Of a stretch of DNA of 64,000 bases, positions 7,503 through 15,677 are shown one piece after another. The stretch is from Dinoroseobacter sp049800775. Its GTDB lineage: Bacteria; Pseudomonadota; Alphaproteobacteria; Rhodobacterales; Rhodobacteraceae. Both the position numbers and the translations under genes were made by a program. Every line of letters begins with the position of its first letter. Position 1 is the first letter of the stretch. The stretch covers positions 569,573 through 633,572 of the forward strand of contig NZ_JBNAFR010000002.1 in NCBI RefSeq assembly GCF_049800775.1. The letters are read 5' to 3'. The notes under the pieces were generated by a model, which was not told the DNA's origin, searched no databases, and saw nothing but the letters and a program-made list of their open reading frames with translations.

Positions 7503-8765
7503 CTACTCGAAGACAGCGCCGGGATTGTCGAGGCTGTCGGAGCCTTCGAACGCGATCGAGCTGACACCGAGGGCCGCGACCACACGTTCGATGGAACGGG
7601 TTTGGTCCACCAGCCCGTTCACACCGCCCATGACCAGCGCCTCGCCCGCGGCGTTGCCCTGCTCCAGCATCATGTCATAGCTGAACCCGGCTTCGGCGGC
7701 GGTCTTGATCCGCGCCAGCGCCATCATCGTGGTCGACAGCTTCAGGCTCATCTCGGTGTCGAGCGCCGGATCCGCCGCGGCCACGAGATCCTGCAGGGAG
7801 GGGCCTGCCACCAGCGAGCCGTCCACACGGACATACTCGCCCAGATAGACGTTCTGCACGCCCAGCCCGTCATAATAGTGGCTGTTATGGGTGTTGTCGG
7901 AGAAGCAGTCATGCTCTTCCTCGGGATCGTTCAGCATCAGCCCGAGCCGCATCCGTTCGCCCGCCTGTTCCCCATAGGAGAGCGAGCCCATCCCTGTCAG
8001 CATGGCCGAAAGCGCTGCGGTTTCGTCTGCGATGAGTTGGTTGCGGGCTGCTCCGCCTTCCTGCCATTGCGCGGTCATCCACTCGAGATCCGAAACAAGC
8101 AACGCCGTTGCTGCCTGGAGATAAGCCGCGCGACGGGCGCAGTTCCCGCCTGTGCAGGTGTCACCCCCCGCGTAATCCGTCCAAGGACGGTCACCTGCAC
8201 CGGGGCCGTGACCATTCAGGTCCTGACCCCAAAGGAGAAATTCGATGGCATGATAGCCGGTGGCCACGTTCGCCTCGACCCCGTCCGCCTCGTGCAGGGT
8301 CTCTGACAGCAGGGCGGGCGTGATGTCGGTGGCATCCACGTCGCTTCCGGCGACCGAGAACATCGGGGTTGCCACCACGTTGAGCACTGCGAGCTCGTTC
8401 TCGTCGGTCGGGCCGCCATAGCCCGCATCCACATAATCGATCAGGCCTTCGTCGAGGGGCCAGGCATTCACCTTGCCTTCCCAGTCGTCGACGATGGCGT
8501 TGCCGAAGCGATAGACCTCGGTCTGCTGATAGGGCACGCGCGCGGCGATCCATGCGGCCTTGGCGGCTTCCAGCGCCTCCGCAGAGGGGGTCTCGACCAG
8601 CGCGTCCACAGCCGTCAGCAGGCGCTGGGCGGTGGTCAGGCTGTCTTCGTATTTGGCAGCGGCAATATCGGCGTAGTTGGCAACCACTGCGCCGGGTTCG
8701 ACGGCGAGGGCCGGGGCGGCGAACCCGAACATGAGGGTCGTTGAAAGAAGGGCCTGGCGTTTCAC
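7503..8765 (-). CDS. irpA: Iron-regulated imelysin family protein (IrpA-like)
   Basis: A 420-residue periplasmic protein of the imelysin/IrpA family. It has a Sec signal (KRQALLSTTLMFGFAAPALA), the intact family motif GYHAIEFLLWGQDL (GxHxxE at residues 170-175), and the conserved PYQQTEVYRFGN and DDWEGKVNAWPLDEGLIDYVD segments (the latter only quoted in part in family logos). The GTG at 8765 is chosen because it gives a signal peptide and is preceded by AAAGGACACC. IrpA-type imelysins are iron-responsive periplasmic proteins of high-affinity iron uptake; the exact chemistry is unresolved. Upstream is a Cys-rich small protein; downstream is a strong terminator and then the cytochrome/imelysin/DUF1513 genes. 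Confidence 0.9.
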   Translation of the reverse strand: MKRQALLSTTLMFGFAAPALAVEPGAVVANYADIAAAKYEDSLTTAQRLLTAVDALVETPSAEALEAAKAAWIAARVPYQQTEVYRFGNAIVDDWEGKVNAWPLDEGLIDYVDAGYGGPTDENELAVLNVVATPMFSVAGSDVDATDITPALLSETLHEADGVEANVATGYHAIEFLLWGQDLNGHGPGAGDRPWTDYAGGDTCTGGNCARRAAYLQAATALLVSDLEWMTAQWQEGGAARNQLIADETAALSAMLTGMGSLSYGEQAGERMRLGLMLNDPEEEHDCFSDNTHNSHYYDGLGVQNVYLGEYVRVDGSLVAGPSLQDLVAAADPALDTEMSLKLSTTMMALARIKTAAEAGFSYDMMLEQGNAAGEALVMGGVNGLVDQTRSIERVVAALGVSSIAFEGSDSLDNPGAVFE

Positions 8766-8784
8766 TGGTCTGGTGTCCTTTGGG

Positions 8785-9267
8785 TTAGTGAAGTGTCGGA
8801 GAGACGGCGGGGCGTCGTGGGGCGACCGGCGTCTCGCAGAGATGCATCCGCTTGAGCGCATGGCCGAAATCGGCCGCAAGAGCGGCGATGAGAGGGGCAA
8901 CATCCGGGCGCACCAGGAGGATCGCGATCAGCATCGCGTCCTCGCGGTCGCCCTCGGTGGCGGTGGTGATGAACTGGGCGAAACAGGCCTCGTCCGCGCC
9001 CAGACAGCGGCAATTCACGCCGTGGCAGGCCAGCGGGCGACGACCATGGCGCGCGCAGAGATTGACCAGATCCTCGAAAGTGGACATGACCCGGCGCCCG
9101 TCCTCGAGACCGAGGCCGCTGGCCAAGGCATTCCAGAGTCGAGCGCGGGCCTCGGGGCCATCGCGCCAGAGCCGCAGATAGCACACGGCGGTCGCTGCCG
9201 GGCGGTCGAGATCGGCCACAAGCCCGATCGGCGCGCCGCCGGGAACATACTGGGGTTGCCGCCTCAT
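8785..9267 (-). CDS. Hypothetical Cys-rich protein of the irpA cluster
   Basis: A 160-residue cytosolic-looking protein that I do not recognise. The middle holds a Cys/His-rich stretch: C71, C81, H82, C86, C88 and C95 within 25 residues, which could bind iron, an Fe-S cluster or zinc. The N-terminus and C-terminus are unremarkable and there is no signal peptide or membrane segment. It ends 19 bp before the irpA GTG start on the same strand, so the two are almost certainly co-transcribed. A sensor, chaperone or metal-handling role alongside IrpA is only inference from this context. Confidence 0.7.
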   Translation of the reverse strand: MRRQPQYVPGGAPIGLVADLDRPAATAVCYLRLWRDGPEARARLWNALASGLGLEDGRRVMSTFEDLVNLCARHGRRPLACHGVNCRCLGADEACFAQFITTATEGDREDAMLIAILLVRPDVAPLIAALAADFGHALKRMHLCETPVAPRRPAVSPTLH

Positions 9268-9316
9268 TGCGCGTCTCCGAGCGGGCCCGCGACGGGCTGG
9301 TTCTGCAGGACGCGGT

Positions 9317-9481
9317 TCACTGGTCCCGATCCTTGCGCATGTCGCGATAGGCCAGCATCCACTCCATGGGGAGGCCTTCTGTGCTGGCGATCTCTTCGAT
9401 CAGATCAAACGCCTCGGCCCGGTCAAAGGCGGGCAGATCGTCCGGATCTGGCGGCGGTGGCGGGGTCGGGGCAGCAGACAT
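9317..9481 (-). CDS. Small hypothetical protein, Pro-rich N-terminus
   Basis: A 54-residue acidic protein starting MSAAPTPPPPPDPDDLPAF, followed by an amphipathic helix (EAFDLIEEIASTEGLPMEW). No transmembrane segment or known motif. The ATG at 9481 is preferred over upstream starts because the extra residues look non-coding. It is first in line on the minus strand before the Cys-rich protein and irpA, 49 bp upstream, and about 100 bp downstream of the TCCGACAA palindrome. Function unknown. Confidence 0.5.
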   Translation of the reverse strand: MSAAPTPPPPPDPDDLPAFDRAEAFDLIEEIASTEGLPMEWMLAYRDMRKDRDQ

Positions 9482-9581
9482 GGCGGAAGTCCTCACAAAC
9501 AGGGTGTGTCGGGCTTCCCTGATCTGCAACCGGGGTGGCTGGACTTGGCGTAAACTTGAGTGAAACGATAGGGAATGTCAA

Positions 9582-9600
9582 TCCGACAAGTTTTGTCGGA
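9582..9600. promoter_or_regulatory. Palindromic operator upstream of the irpA cluster
   Basis: TCCGACAA-GTT-TTGTCGGA is a perfect inverted repeat with 8-base arms and a 3-base centre, about 100 bp upstream of the first small ORF of the irpA group. A dimeric regulator is the natural reading. Given the genes, an iron-responsive repressor of the Rhodobacterales (Irr, RirA or IscR/Iron-Rhodo-box type) is my best guess, but I cannot match it to a consensus with confidence. Confidence 0.55.
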
Positions 9601-9706
9601 AATAGATTTTCTGTCGCATCCCTCCGCACCAGCGCCTCTCTGCACAGACACAGAGCCGGGCCAGACATGGCCCGTCACGGGGGGACGGAGGTTAGGGCAG
9701 GACGTG

Positions 9707-9741
9707 AAAAGACCCGCACGACGCCAAGCGCGGTGCGGGTC
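9707..9741 (-). terminator. Rho-independent terminator of the GS-ALDH-ADH operon
   Basis: On minus the stem GACCCGCAC / GTGCGGGTC (nine pairs, 13-base loop) is followed by TTTT. It lies 44 bp beyond the stop of the alcohol dehydrogenase gene, the last gene of a long minus-strand series. Confidence 0.75.
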
Positions 9742-9784
9742 GCGCGGCCAGAGGCCGCGCCACCGAAAACCGGGGCAACGCGCG

Positions 9785-10930
9785 TTAGAGGATCTGCGCC
9801 AGCAGAGCGCGCGTGTTCTCTTCGGTCATCTCGATCGGGTTGCCGCCCGTGCTCGGATCGGCGAGGGCCCCGGCCACGACCCGGTCCATGTCCAGATCTT
9901 CCACCCCCAGCCCGGACAGGCTGGTCGGGATCCCGAGGCCGCCATTCAGCGCATCCACAAAGGCGCAGAACCCGTCAAACCCGCCCTCGATGCCGAGATA
10001 GGCCGCCGCATTGTCGAACCGCGCCGCGATCGCGGGCCGGTTGAACTGCAGGACCGCGGGCATGCAGACCGCATTCGTGGTGCCATGATGGGTGTGATAG
10101 ATCGCGCCGATGGGATGGGACAGGGCATGGATCGCCCCCAGCCCCTTTTGAAAGGCCGTCGCCCCCATGGCCGCCGCCGACATCATATGCGCCCGCGCCT
10201 CCAGATCCGTGCCATCCGCATAGGCGCGGGGCAGGTAGTCCTTGACCAGCCGCATCCCCTCCAGCGCCATGCCCTGGGACATGGGGTGGTAATGGGGCGA
10301 GCTGAACGCCTCGACACAATGGGCGAAGGCATCGAGCCCGGTGCCCGCCGTGATCATCTTCGGCATGCCCACGGTCAGTTCGGGATCACAGATCACCTGC
10401 GCAGGCAGGAATTTCGGATGGAAGATGATCTTCTTCTCTTCGGTCTCGGAATTGGTGATGACCGAGGCGCGCCCGACTTCCGATCCGGTCCCGGCGGTGG
10501 TGGGCACGGCCACGATGGGCGCGATGGCGTCCGGGTCCGCGCGGGTCCACCAGTCGCCAATATCCTCGAAATCCCAGAGCGGTCGCGTCTGGCCCGCATA
10601 GAACGCCACCAGCTTGCCGAGGTCGAGCCCGGACCCGCCGCCAAAGGCCACGACCCCGTCATGGCCGCCCTCCTTGAAGGCACGCACGCCGGCCTCGGCG
10701 TTCTTCTCGTTGGGGTTCGGATCCACATCCGAGAAGAGCGCGCGCCCCAGCCCTGCGGCCTCCAGCAGATCGAGCGTACGGGTGGTGATCTCCATCTCCG
10801 CGAGCCCGCGATCCGTGATCAGCAGTGGCTTGGTGATGCCAGCCGCCGCGCAGGCCTCGGCAATCTCGGAAATACGGCCCGCCCCGAACCGGATGGCGGT
10901 GGGGTAGGACCAGTTGGCAGTGAGCGACAT
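9785..10930 (-). CDS. Iron-containing alcohol dehydrogenase
   Basis: A 381-residue group III (Fe-dependent) NAD(P) alcohol dehydrogenase. The N-terminal nucleotide-binding half has GGGSGLDLGK and PTTAGTGSEV; the helical metal-binding half has the Asp/His ligands in the segments DAFAHCVEAF and HALSHPIGAIYHTHHG. The ATG at 10930 is chosen because the family starts with ANWSYPTAIRFGAG and the longer frame adds unrelated sequence. It is the last gene of the operon glutamine-synthetase-like ligase / aldehyde dehydrogenase / this gene, five bases after the aldehyde dehydrogenase stop. In that setting it could oxidise the hydroxyl of a gamma-glutamylated amino alcohol; the substrate is inference. 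Confidence 0.93.
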   Translation of the reverse strand: MSLTANWSYPTAIRFGAGRISEIAEACAAAGITKPLLITDRGLAEMEITTRTLDLLEAAGLGRALFSDVDPNPNEKNAEAGVRAFKEGGHDGVVAFGGGSGLDLGKLVAFYAGQTRPLWDFEDIGDWWTRADPDAIAPIVAVPTTAGTGSEVGRASVITNSETEEKKIIFHPKFLPAQVICDPELTVGMPKMITAGTGLDAFAHCVEAFSSPHYHPMSQGMALEGMRLVKDYLPRAYADGTDLEARAHMMSAAAMGATAFQKGLGAIHALSHPIGAIYHTHHGTTNAVCMPAVLQFNRPAIAARFDNAAAYLGIEGGFDGFCAFVDALNGGLGIPTSLSGLGVEDLDMDRVVAGALADPSTGGNPIEMTEENTRALLAQIL

Positions 10931-10935
10931 GGGCG

Positions 10936-12303
10936 TCAGGCCTTCTTCAGGTGGTAGGATTTCGGTCGGGTCAGGTTGTGATAGCCGATGAGCGACAGGC
11001 CCCCGCCGCGCCCGGTATCCTTGCAGCCGGTCCAGCACAGGCCCGGGTCCAGATAGTCGGCGCGGTTCATGAAGACGGTGCCGGTCTCGATCTGATCGGC
11101 GATGGTCTCGGCGCGGGCGGCATCCTGGGTCCAGACCGAGGCGGTCAGCCCGAAATCGCTGTCATTCATCATGGCAATCGCCTCGGCATCGTTCTTGACG
11201 GGCATGATCCCGACCACGGGGCCGAAGCTTTCCTCGCGCATCACGCGCATCCCGTGGGTGACCCCCGTCAGGATCTGCGGGGTGAGATACGCGCCGCCAT
11301 CATCCTCGGCAAAGGTCGGGATATGGGCCGTGGCCCCGGCGGCCACCGCCTCGGCGACCTGACCGCGCACGGTCTCGGCAAAGCGGGCATGGGCCATGGG
11401 GCCCAGCGTCGTTTCCGGATCCAGCGGGTTGCCCAGCTTGTAGCCCGAGACAATCGCCACGGCCTTCTCGACAAAGGCCTCGAACAGCGCTTCGGCCACA
11501 TAGATCCGCTCGATCCCGCAGCAGCACTGACCCGAGTTGAACATCGCCCCATCGATCAGGGTCTCGGCCGCCGCGTCCAGATCCGCATCGTCGCAGACAT
11601 AGCCCGGATCCTTGCCGCCCAGCTCCAGCCCGACACCGGTGAAGGTGCCCGCCGCCGCGCGTTCCATCGCCTGTCCGCCGGGGACGGAGCCGGTGAAGTT
11701 CACAAAGCCAAAGCTCCGCGCCGCGATCAGCTCGGACGTGGTCTGGTGGTCGAGAAACACGTTCTGGAACACGTCCTCCGGCACGCCCGCCGCATGAAAC
11801 GCCTGCGCCATGCGTTCGCCCACAAGTGGGGTCTGGCTGGCATGTTTCAGCACCACCGCATTCCCGGCGATGAGCGCGGGCGCGACCGTGTTGATCGCGG
11901 TCATATAGGGGTAGTTCCACGGCGCCACGACCAGCACGACGCCGTGGGGCACGCGCTTGATCACCCGGCGAAACGCATCGCTATCCTCGATGACGATATC
12001 GGCCAGCGCCTCTTCAGCGATCTCGGCCATGTAGCTTGCCCGCTCGTCAAACCCGCCGAACTCGCCGCCATAGCGGATGGGTCGACCCATCTGATGGGCG
12101 AGCTCGGGCACGATCTCGTCATTCATCGCACCCACATTGGCGACACCCGCACGCACCAGCGCGATCCGTTCGGCAAGCGGACGGGCGGCCCAGTCAGCCT
12201 GCGCAGCGCGGGCCTGCGCGACCTGCGCATGAGCGGCCTCGGCGGTCAGGGGCGTGCGCTCGGCATAAACCGAGCCATCGATTGGAGAGATACAGCGGAT
12301 CAT
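10936..12303 (-). CDS. Aldehyde dehydrogenase family protein
   Basis: A 455-residue NAD(P)-dependent aldehyde dehydrogenase. Key features are the PWNYPY motif, the catalytic Glu in GLELGGKDPGYV, and the active-site Cys within FNSGQCCCGIERIYV (three adjacent Cys; the first or second aligns with the nucleophile), and PVVGIM before the C-terminal oligomerisation arm. The start at 12303 follows the ligase stop by one base; an ATG 15 bp upstream would overlap it. The neighbours suggest that it oxidises a gamma-glutamyl-amino aldehyde produced by the downstream alcohol dehydrogenase. Succinate semialdehyde-type enzymes are close relatives, so specificity is uncertain. Confidence 0.93.
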   Translation of the reverse strand: MIRCISPIDGSVYAERTPLTAEAAHAQVAQARAAQADWAARPLAERIALVRAGVANVGAMNDEIVPELAHQMGRPIRYGGEFGGFDERASYMAEIAEEALADIVIEDSDAFRRVIKRVPHGVVLVVAPWNYPYMTAINTVAPALIAGNAVVLKHASQTPLVGERMAQAFHAAGVPEDVFQNVFLDHQTTSELIAARSFGFVNFTGSVPGGQAMERAAAGTFTGVGLELGGKDPGYVCDDADLDAAAETLIDGAMFNSGQCCCGIERIYVAEALFEAFVEKAVAIVSGYKLGNPLDPETTLGPMAHARFAETVRGQVAEAVAAGATAHIPTFAEDDGGAYLTPQILTGVTHGMRVMREESFGPVVGIMPVKNDAEAIAMMNDSDFGLTASVWTQDAARAETIADQIETGTVFMNRADYLDPGLCWTGCKDTGRGGGLSLIGYHNLTRPKSYHLKKA

Positions 12304-12304
12304 G

Positions 12305-13657
12305 TCAGGCCCTTTCAAAGCCGCGGGCGATTTCCCAGTCGGTGACGACGCGGTCGAACTCTTCCTGCTCCCATTCGCAGGCGCGGGTGTAGTGGTCGAT
12401 CACACCGTCCCCCATGGCCGCGCGGAGCATGGCCGAGCCGCGCAGGGTCTCTGTGGCCGCGCGCAAGGTCTGGGGAATGTCCTGCGCCTCGGCGGCGTCA
12501 TAGACATCGCCCGTGGTGGCCGGGGCGAGTTGCATCTTGTCCTCGATGCCCTTGATCCCGGCGGCGAGCATGGCGGCCTGGGCGAGATAGGGGTTCAGGT
12601 CCGAGCCGCCGATCCGGCACTCAACCCGCACGCCCTTGGTTCCGTCGCCACAGAGCCGGAAGCCCGCCGTGCGATTGTCCACGGACCAGACGGTTTTGGT
12701 GGGCGCGAAGGTACCCTTGGCGAAGCGTTTGTAGCTGTTGATGTAGGGGGCCAGAAACGCGGTATAGTCCGGCGCATAGGCGATCACGCCGGCCATGTAA
12801 TGCTCCATCAGCTCGGACATGCCCAGGGGCCGGTCTGCGTCGTAAAACGCGGGCTCCCCATCGCGCCAGAGCGACTGGTGCACATGGGAGGACGAGCCCA
12901 CTTTCGTGTGGTGCCATTTCGGCAGGAAGCTTGCCGCCACACCATGCTGCCATGCGATCTCCTTGATGCCGTTCTTGGCGATGGTGTGGTGATCGGCGCA
13001 GGCCAGCGCTTCGGCGTAACGAATGTTCAGCTCTTCCTGACCGGTCTCGGCCTCGCCCTTGGAGTTCTCGATCGGCAGGCCCGCACCGTAAAGCTGGTTG
13101 CGGATCGGGCGCATCACGCCCTCTTCCTTGGTGGTCTGGAGGATGTGGTAATCCTCGTTATAGCCCGAGATCGGCGTCAGATCGCGGAAGCCGCCCTTGC
13201 GGATCTCGTCAAAGGATTTTTCGAAGAGAAAGAACTCCAACTCGGTGGCCATCATTGCCGTCAGACCCATCGCCTCGAGCCGGGCGATCTGCGCCTTCAG
13301 GACCTGCCGCGGGGCATGGGGCACGGGCGCATGGGTGTGGTGGTCGAGAATATCGCAGAGCACCATCGCCGTCCCCTCCAGCCAGGGGAGCACGCGGATC
13401 GTGCTCAGATCCGGGGCCATGATGTAATCGCCATAGCCTTGCGACCAGCTGCTGGAGGCATAGCCATCGGGCGTCGCCATCTCGAGATCCGTGGCCAGCA
13501 GGTAGTTGCAGCAATGGGTCTCCTTGAACGACGTTTCCACGAAATTCACCGCGTGGAAGCGCTTGCCCATCAACCGCCCCTGCATGTCGGGAAAGCAGGT
13601 CAGCACGGTGTCGATCTCGCCCGCGGCGACGGCCTCTTTCAGCTCTTCAAAGGTCAT
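12305..13657 (-). CDS. Glutamine synthetase family ligase (gamma-glutamyl-amine synthetase type)
   Basis: A 450-residue member of the glutamine synthetase superfamily that resembles PuuA/IpuC/GlnT-type gamma-glutamylamide ligases rather than housekeeping GlnA. Visible are the N-terminal domain start with CFPDMQGRLMGKRF, the metal-site segments ELEFFLFE and GSSSHVHQSLW (His in the nHHvHqS type motif), NSYKRFAKGTFAPT (ATP/ammonium loop) and RVECRIGGSDLNPYLAQAA (the R-x-E-x-R signature). No Tyr adenylylation motif of classical GlnA is seen at the C-terminus. Co-location with an alcohol and an aldehyde dehydrogenase suggests activation of an amine or amino alcohol with glutamate. It starts nine bases after the tail-tube gene stop. 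Confidence 0.9.
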   Translation of the reverse strand: MTFEELKEAVAAGEIDTVLTCFPDMQGRLMGKRFHAVNFVETSFKETHCCNYLLATDLEMATPDGYASSSWSQGYGDYIMAPDLSTIRVLPWLEGTAMVLCDILDHHTHAPVPHAPRQVLKAQIARLEAMGLTAMMATELEFFLFEKSFDEIRKGGFRDLTPISGYNEDYHILQTTKEEGVMRPIRNQLYGAGLPIENSKGEAETGQEELNIRYAEALACADHHTIAKNGIKEIAWQHGVAASFLPKWHHTKVGSSSHVHQSLWRDGEPAFYDADRPLGMSELMEHYMAGVIAYAPDYTAFLAPYINSYKRFAKGTFAPTKTVWSVDNRTAGFRLCGDGTKGVRVECRIGGSDLNPYLAQAAMLAAGIKGIEDKMQLAPATTGDVYDAAEAQDIPQTLRAATETLRGSAMLRAAMGDGVIDHYTRACEWEQEEFDRVVTDWEIARGFERA

Positions 13658-13666
13658 CGGTGTCCC

Positions 13667-14119
13667 TTATCCATTCTCTATCGTCAGGCCCTCATGGGCG
13701 ATTTCCAGTGTCTCGATGGCCACTTCATTGCCGTCGGATTTCAGGTCTGTACTGGTGATCTTCGTCGGCCAGGCATTGATCAGTTTCCAGACCATCGTGG
13801 GCTTCCCCTCTTCGTCCAACAAAGAGATCTCGACGGGCTCGCGCTTGATCGTGTTCATCTTGATCTGCTGGAACCAGTCCCAGAACCGGTTATCCTTCAC
13901 ACAGACGCCCTTCTTGAGCGTGACGTTGCGCGTCTGGCTCAGGCCCGGCGTCTTGATGGTGGAAAACACCTTGGAGCCGCCCGCGCGGTACTCGATGATC
14001 TGGGTCTCGATGTCGAGGCCCGAGACCTCCTGGAACGCGATCGCGTCGCGCGCGCCGATTTTCACCGAGAAATAGAATTTCGGCAGGGGCCAATTGGTGT
14101 CTTGGATTTCACCGGACAT
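13667..14119 (-). CDS. Contractile-tail tube protein (phage T4 gp19-like)
   Basis: A 150-residue protein of the T4-like tail tube (gp19/Hcp-fold) family. The pattern PLPKFYFSVKIG, FQEVSGLDIETQIIEYRAGG, and TVTLKKG-like NVTLKKGVCVKDNRFWDWFQQI, then WKLINAWPTKITSTDLKSDGN is the standard tube-protein progression seen in extracellular contractile injection systems and myophages. It lies one base after the sheath gene and nine bases before the glutamine-synthetase-like gene. No baseplate, spike, cap, terminator or AAA+ ATPase gene occurs in the window, so this is an orphan sheath/tube pair. Whether it forms tubes, and why it sits in a metabolic operon, is unknown. Confidence 0.9.
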   Translation of the reverse strand: MSGEIQDTNWPLPKFYFSVKIGARDAIAFQEVSGLDIETQIIEYRAGGSKVFSTIKTPGLSQTRNVTLKKGVCVKDNRFWDWFQQIKMNTIKREPVEISLLDEEGKPTMVWKLINAWPTKITSTDLKSDGNEVAIETLEIAHEGLTIENG

Positions 14120-14120
14120 G

Positions 14121-15620
14121 TCAGGAGGTCTGCATTTTCAGTTGGAAGGGGATCTCGATGAACTCGGCAGGGCGGGTGATCGCGACCTGGACCACAATGC
14201 GCATATAGCCATCGAGGATATCGTTGCCTGTCATGGTCGATCCCAGACCGACGCTGACCCGATAGGCTTCCTCCGCGGTGGCCCCGGCCAGCGCACCGGC
14301 CTTCCATTGGTTGGTCAGGAAGTTCTCGATCACCGTTCTCACGAGCCCCCATGTGTCCGCCGTATTGGGCTCGAATACACAGGCCTGCGCGGCGTTCGCG
14401 ATGGACTGCTCCAGCATGATCATCGTGCGACGCACGTTCACGTAGCGCCAGTCCTGGGAATTTCCGTCGAGTGTGCGCGCGCCCCAGACCACATTTCCCC
14501 GGCCCCTGAAACTGCGGATCGCGTTGATGGCCTTCCCGTCCAGCGGCACGTTCAGATCTTCCTGCTCGGTGTCGTTGATCGTAATCGCGGGACCGACCGT
14601 GCCTGCGACTGCGGTATTGGCCGGGGCTTTCCAAACGCCGATGTCCATGTCTGTACTGCTCCAGACACCGGCCATTGCGCCGCTCGGCGGAATGATATTG
14701 ATCTCATCCGCAAGGGCGGACATCACCGACCAGTAGGTTTTGGAGACGCTAGACAGATTTTTGTGGCATCTGGTGCAGTCCTCCGCGCTGATCTCGGACT
14801 TGGTCAAGAGCGTCAGGAGCGCCTCGGTGTCGGAGGGCAAGGGGCTTGTCTTGGGGGTCAGCTCCGCTGTGATCTGAGCTGCGAGGGAGGCGCGGCTGTC
14901 TGCATCGAGCATCGCAAAGCTGACCTCGTGCTCTGAGATCAAGCTTGAATTGAGCCAGGGGAAATAGGCCGCGCCAAAGCTCGCTTTGTCGCCCAAATCG
15001 ATCGCGCGGAACCCGGTGGGACCGTTGATCGCCTCGGCATGCCAGTCGAACTCGGCGGGGGACATGCCCGCGGGCACGCGCCCGTCATAGATGTCGAGGA
15101 TCGCCATGCGGTCTTGCAGTTTCTGGCATTCCTGCATCATCCGTTCGGTGATCTTGCGATGATCGTCACGGCTCAGGGCCACGGCGTCGGGCATGACATA
15201 GGCGGCGGGCTCGGGCTCTTTGGCCAGTGCGTCCCAGATCGCGTCGCTGGCATCCGCCGCGCCATAGCTCTCGGCCTCAAACCCGCCAAGGGAGATAACC
15301 CAGCAGGCGTTACCGCCGTTGTCGAAGAACATCCGCATGGCCAGATCGAGGTAAAAGCGCTGCCCGACGGGGGTGAAGAACACGTCCCCGTCCTCTGTTC
15401 GGGACATCGCGAAACGCCGCGCCGGGGCCTCGCCAAAGACCTCGAGATACTCGGCATAGCTTGCGATCCGCTCCGGAACACCGGTGACATCCTCGGACCC
15501 GCGCGAGGCCTGAGCCGTGTAACCAAGAAAGGCAGGGACCGCCATGGGCACTTCGACCACAGCGCTCGGGAAGGCGTTTCTTTCGGTGATATAGACGCCT
15601 GGTGTTTTGTACTGCGCCAT
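14121..15620 (-). CDS. Contractile-tail sheath protein (phage-type)
   Basis: A 499-residue tail sheath protein. The start AQYKTPGVYITERNAF with the following VEVPMAVPAFLGYTAQA is the sheath family hallmark, and the C-terminal half (GAMAGVWSSTDMDIGVWKAPAN; NAIRSFRGRGNVVWGARTL; WRYVNVRRTMIMLEQSI) is the conserved domain that builds the handshake between sheath subunits. The final segment RIVVQVAITRPAEFIEIPFQ is also typical. Sheath and tube are adjacent, as in contractile systems, but no other structural gene is nearby. A GC-rich hairpin separates it from the TRAP binding-protein gene upstream. Downstream genes follow so closely that sheath, tube, ligase and both dehydrogenases read as one operon. 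Confidence 0.93.
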   Translation of the reverse strand: MAQYKTPGVYITERNAFPSAVVEVPMAVPAFLGYTAQASRGSEDVTGVPERIASYAEYLEVFGEAPARRFAMSRTEDGDVFFTPVGQRFYLDLAMRMFFDNGGNACWVISLGGFEAESYGAADASDAIWDALAKEPEPAAYVMPDAVALSRDDHRKITERMMQECQKLQDRMAILDIYDGRVPAGMSPAEFDWHAEAINGPTGFRAIDLGDKASFGAAYFPWLNSSLISEHEVSFAMLDADSRASLAAQITAELTPKTSPLPSDTEALLTLLTKSEISAEDCTRCHKNLSSVSKTYWSVMSALADEINIIPPSGAMAGVWSSTDMDIGVWKAPANTAVAGTVGPAITINDTEQEDLNVPLDGKAINAIRSFRGRGNVVWGARTLDGNSQDWRYVNVRRTMIMLEQSIANAAQACVFEPNTADTWGLVRTVIENFLTNQWKAGALAGATAEEAYRVSVGLGSTMTGNDILDGYMRIVVQVAITRPAEFIEIPFQLKMQTS

Positions 15621-15643
15621 GTCGGTCCCCGCTCAAAATGTGG

Positions 15644-15667
15644 ACGGGGCGCGTGACTGCGCCCCGT
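15644..15667 (-). terminator. Hairpin between TRAP dctP and the sheath gene
   Basis: A perfect 9-bp stem ACGGGGCGC / GCGCCCCGT with a 6-base loop lies 11 bp past the dctP stop. On minus it is followed by CCACATTTTG, a weak T tract. It may be a terminator, an attenuator or a 3' stabiliser of the dctP message. Confidence 0.5.
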
Positions 15668-15677
15668 TCCGGTTGGA

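Noticed and set aside
13667..15620. Prophage
   Set aside because: Only sheath and tube are present; no capsid, portal, terminase, lysis or integrase genes nearby, and codon use matches the host.
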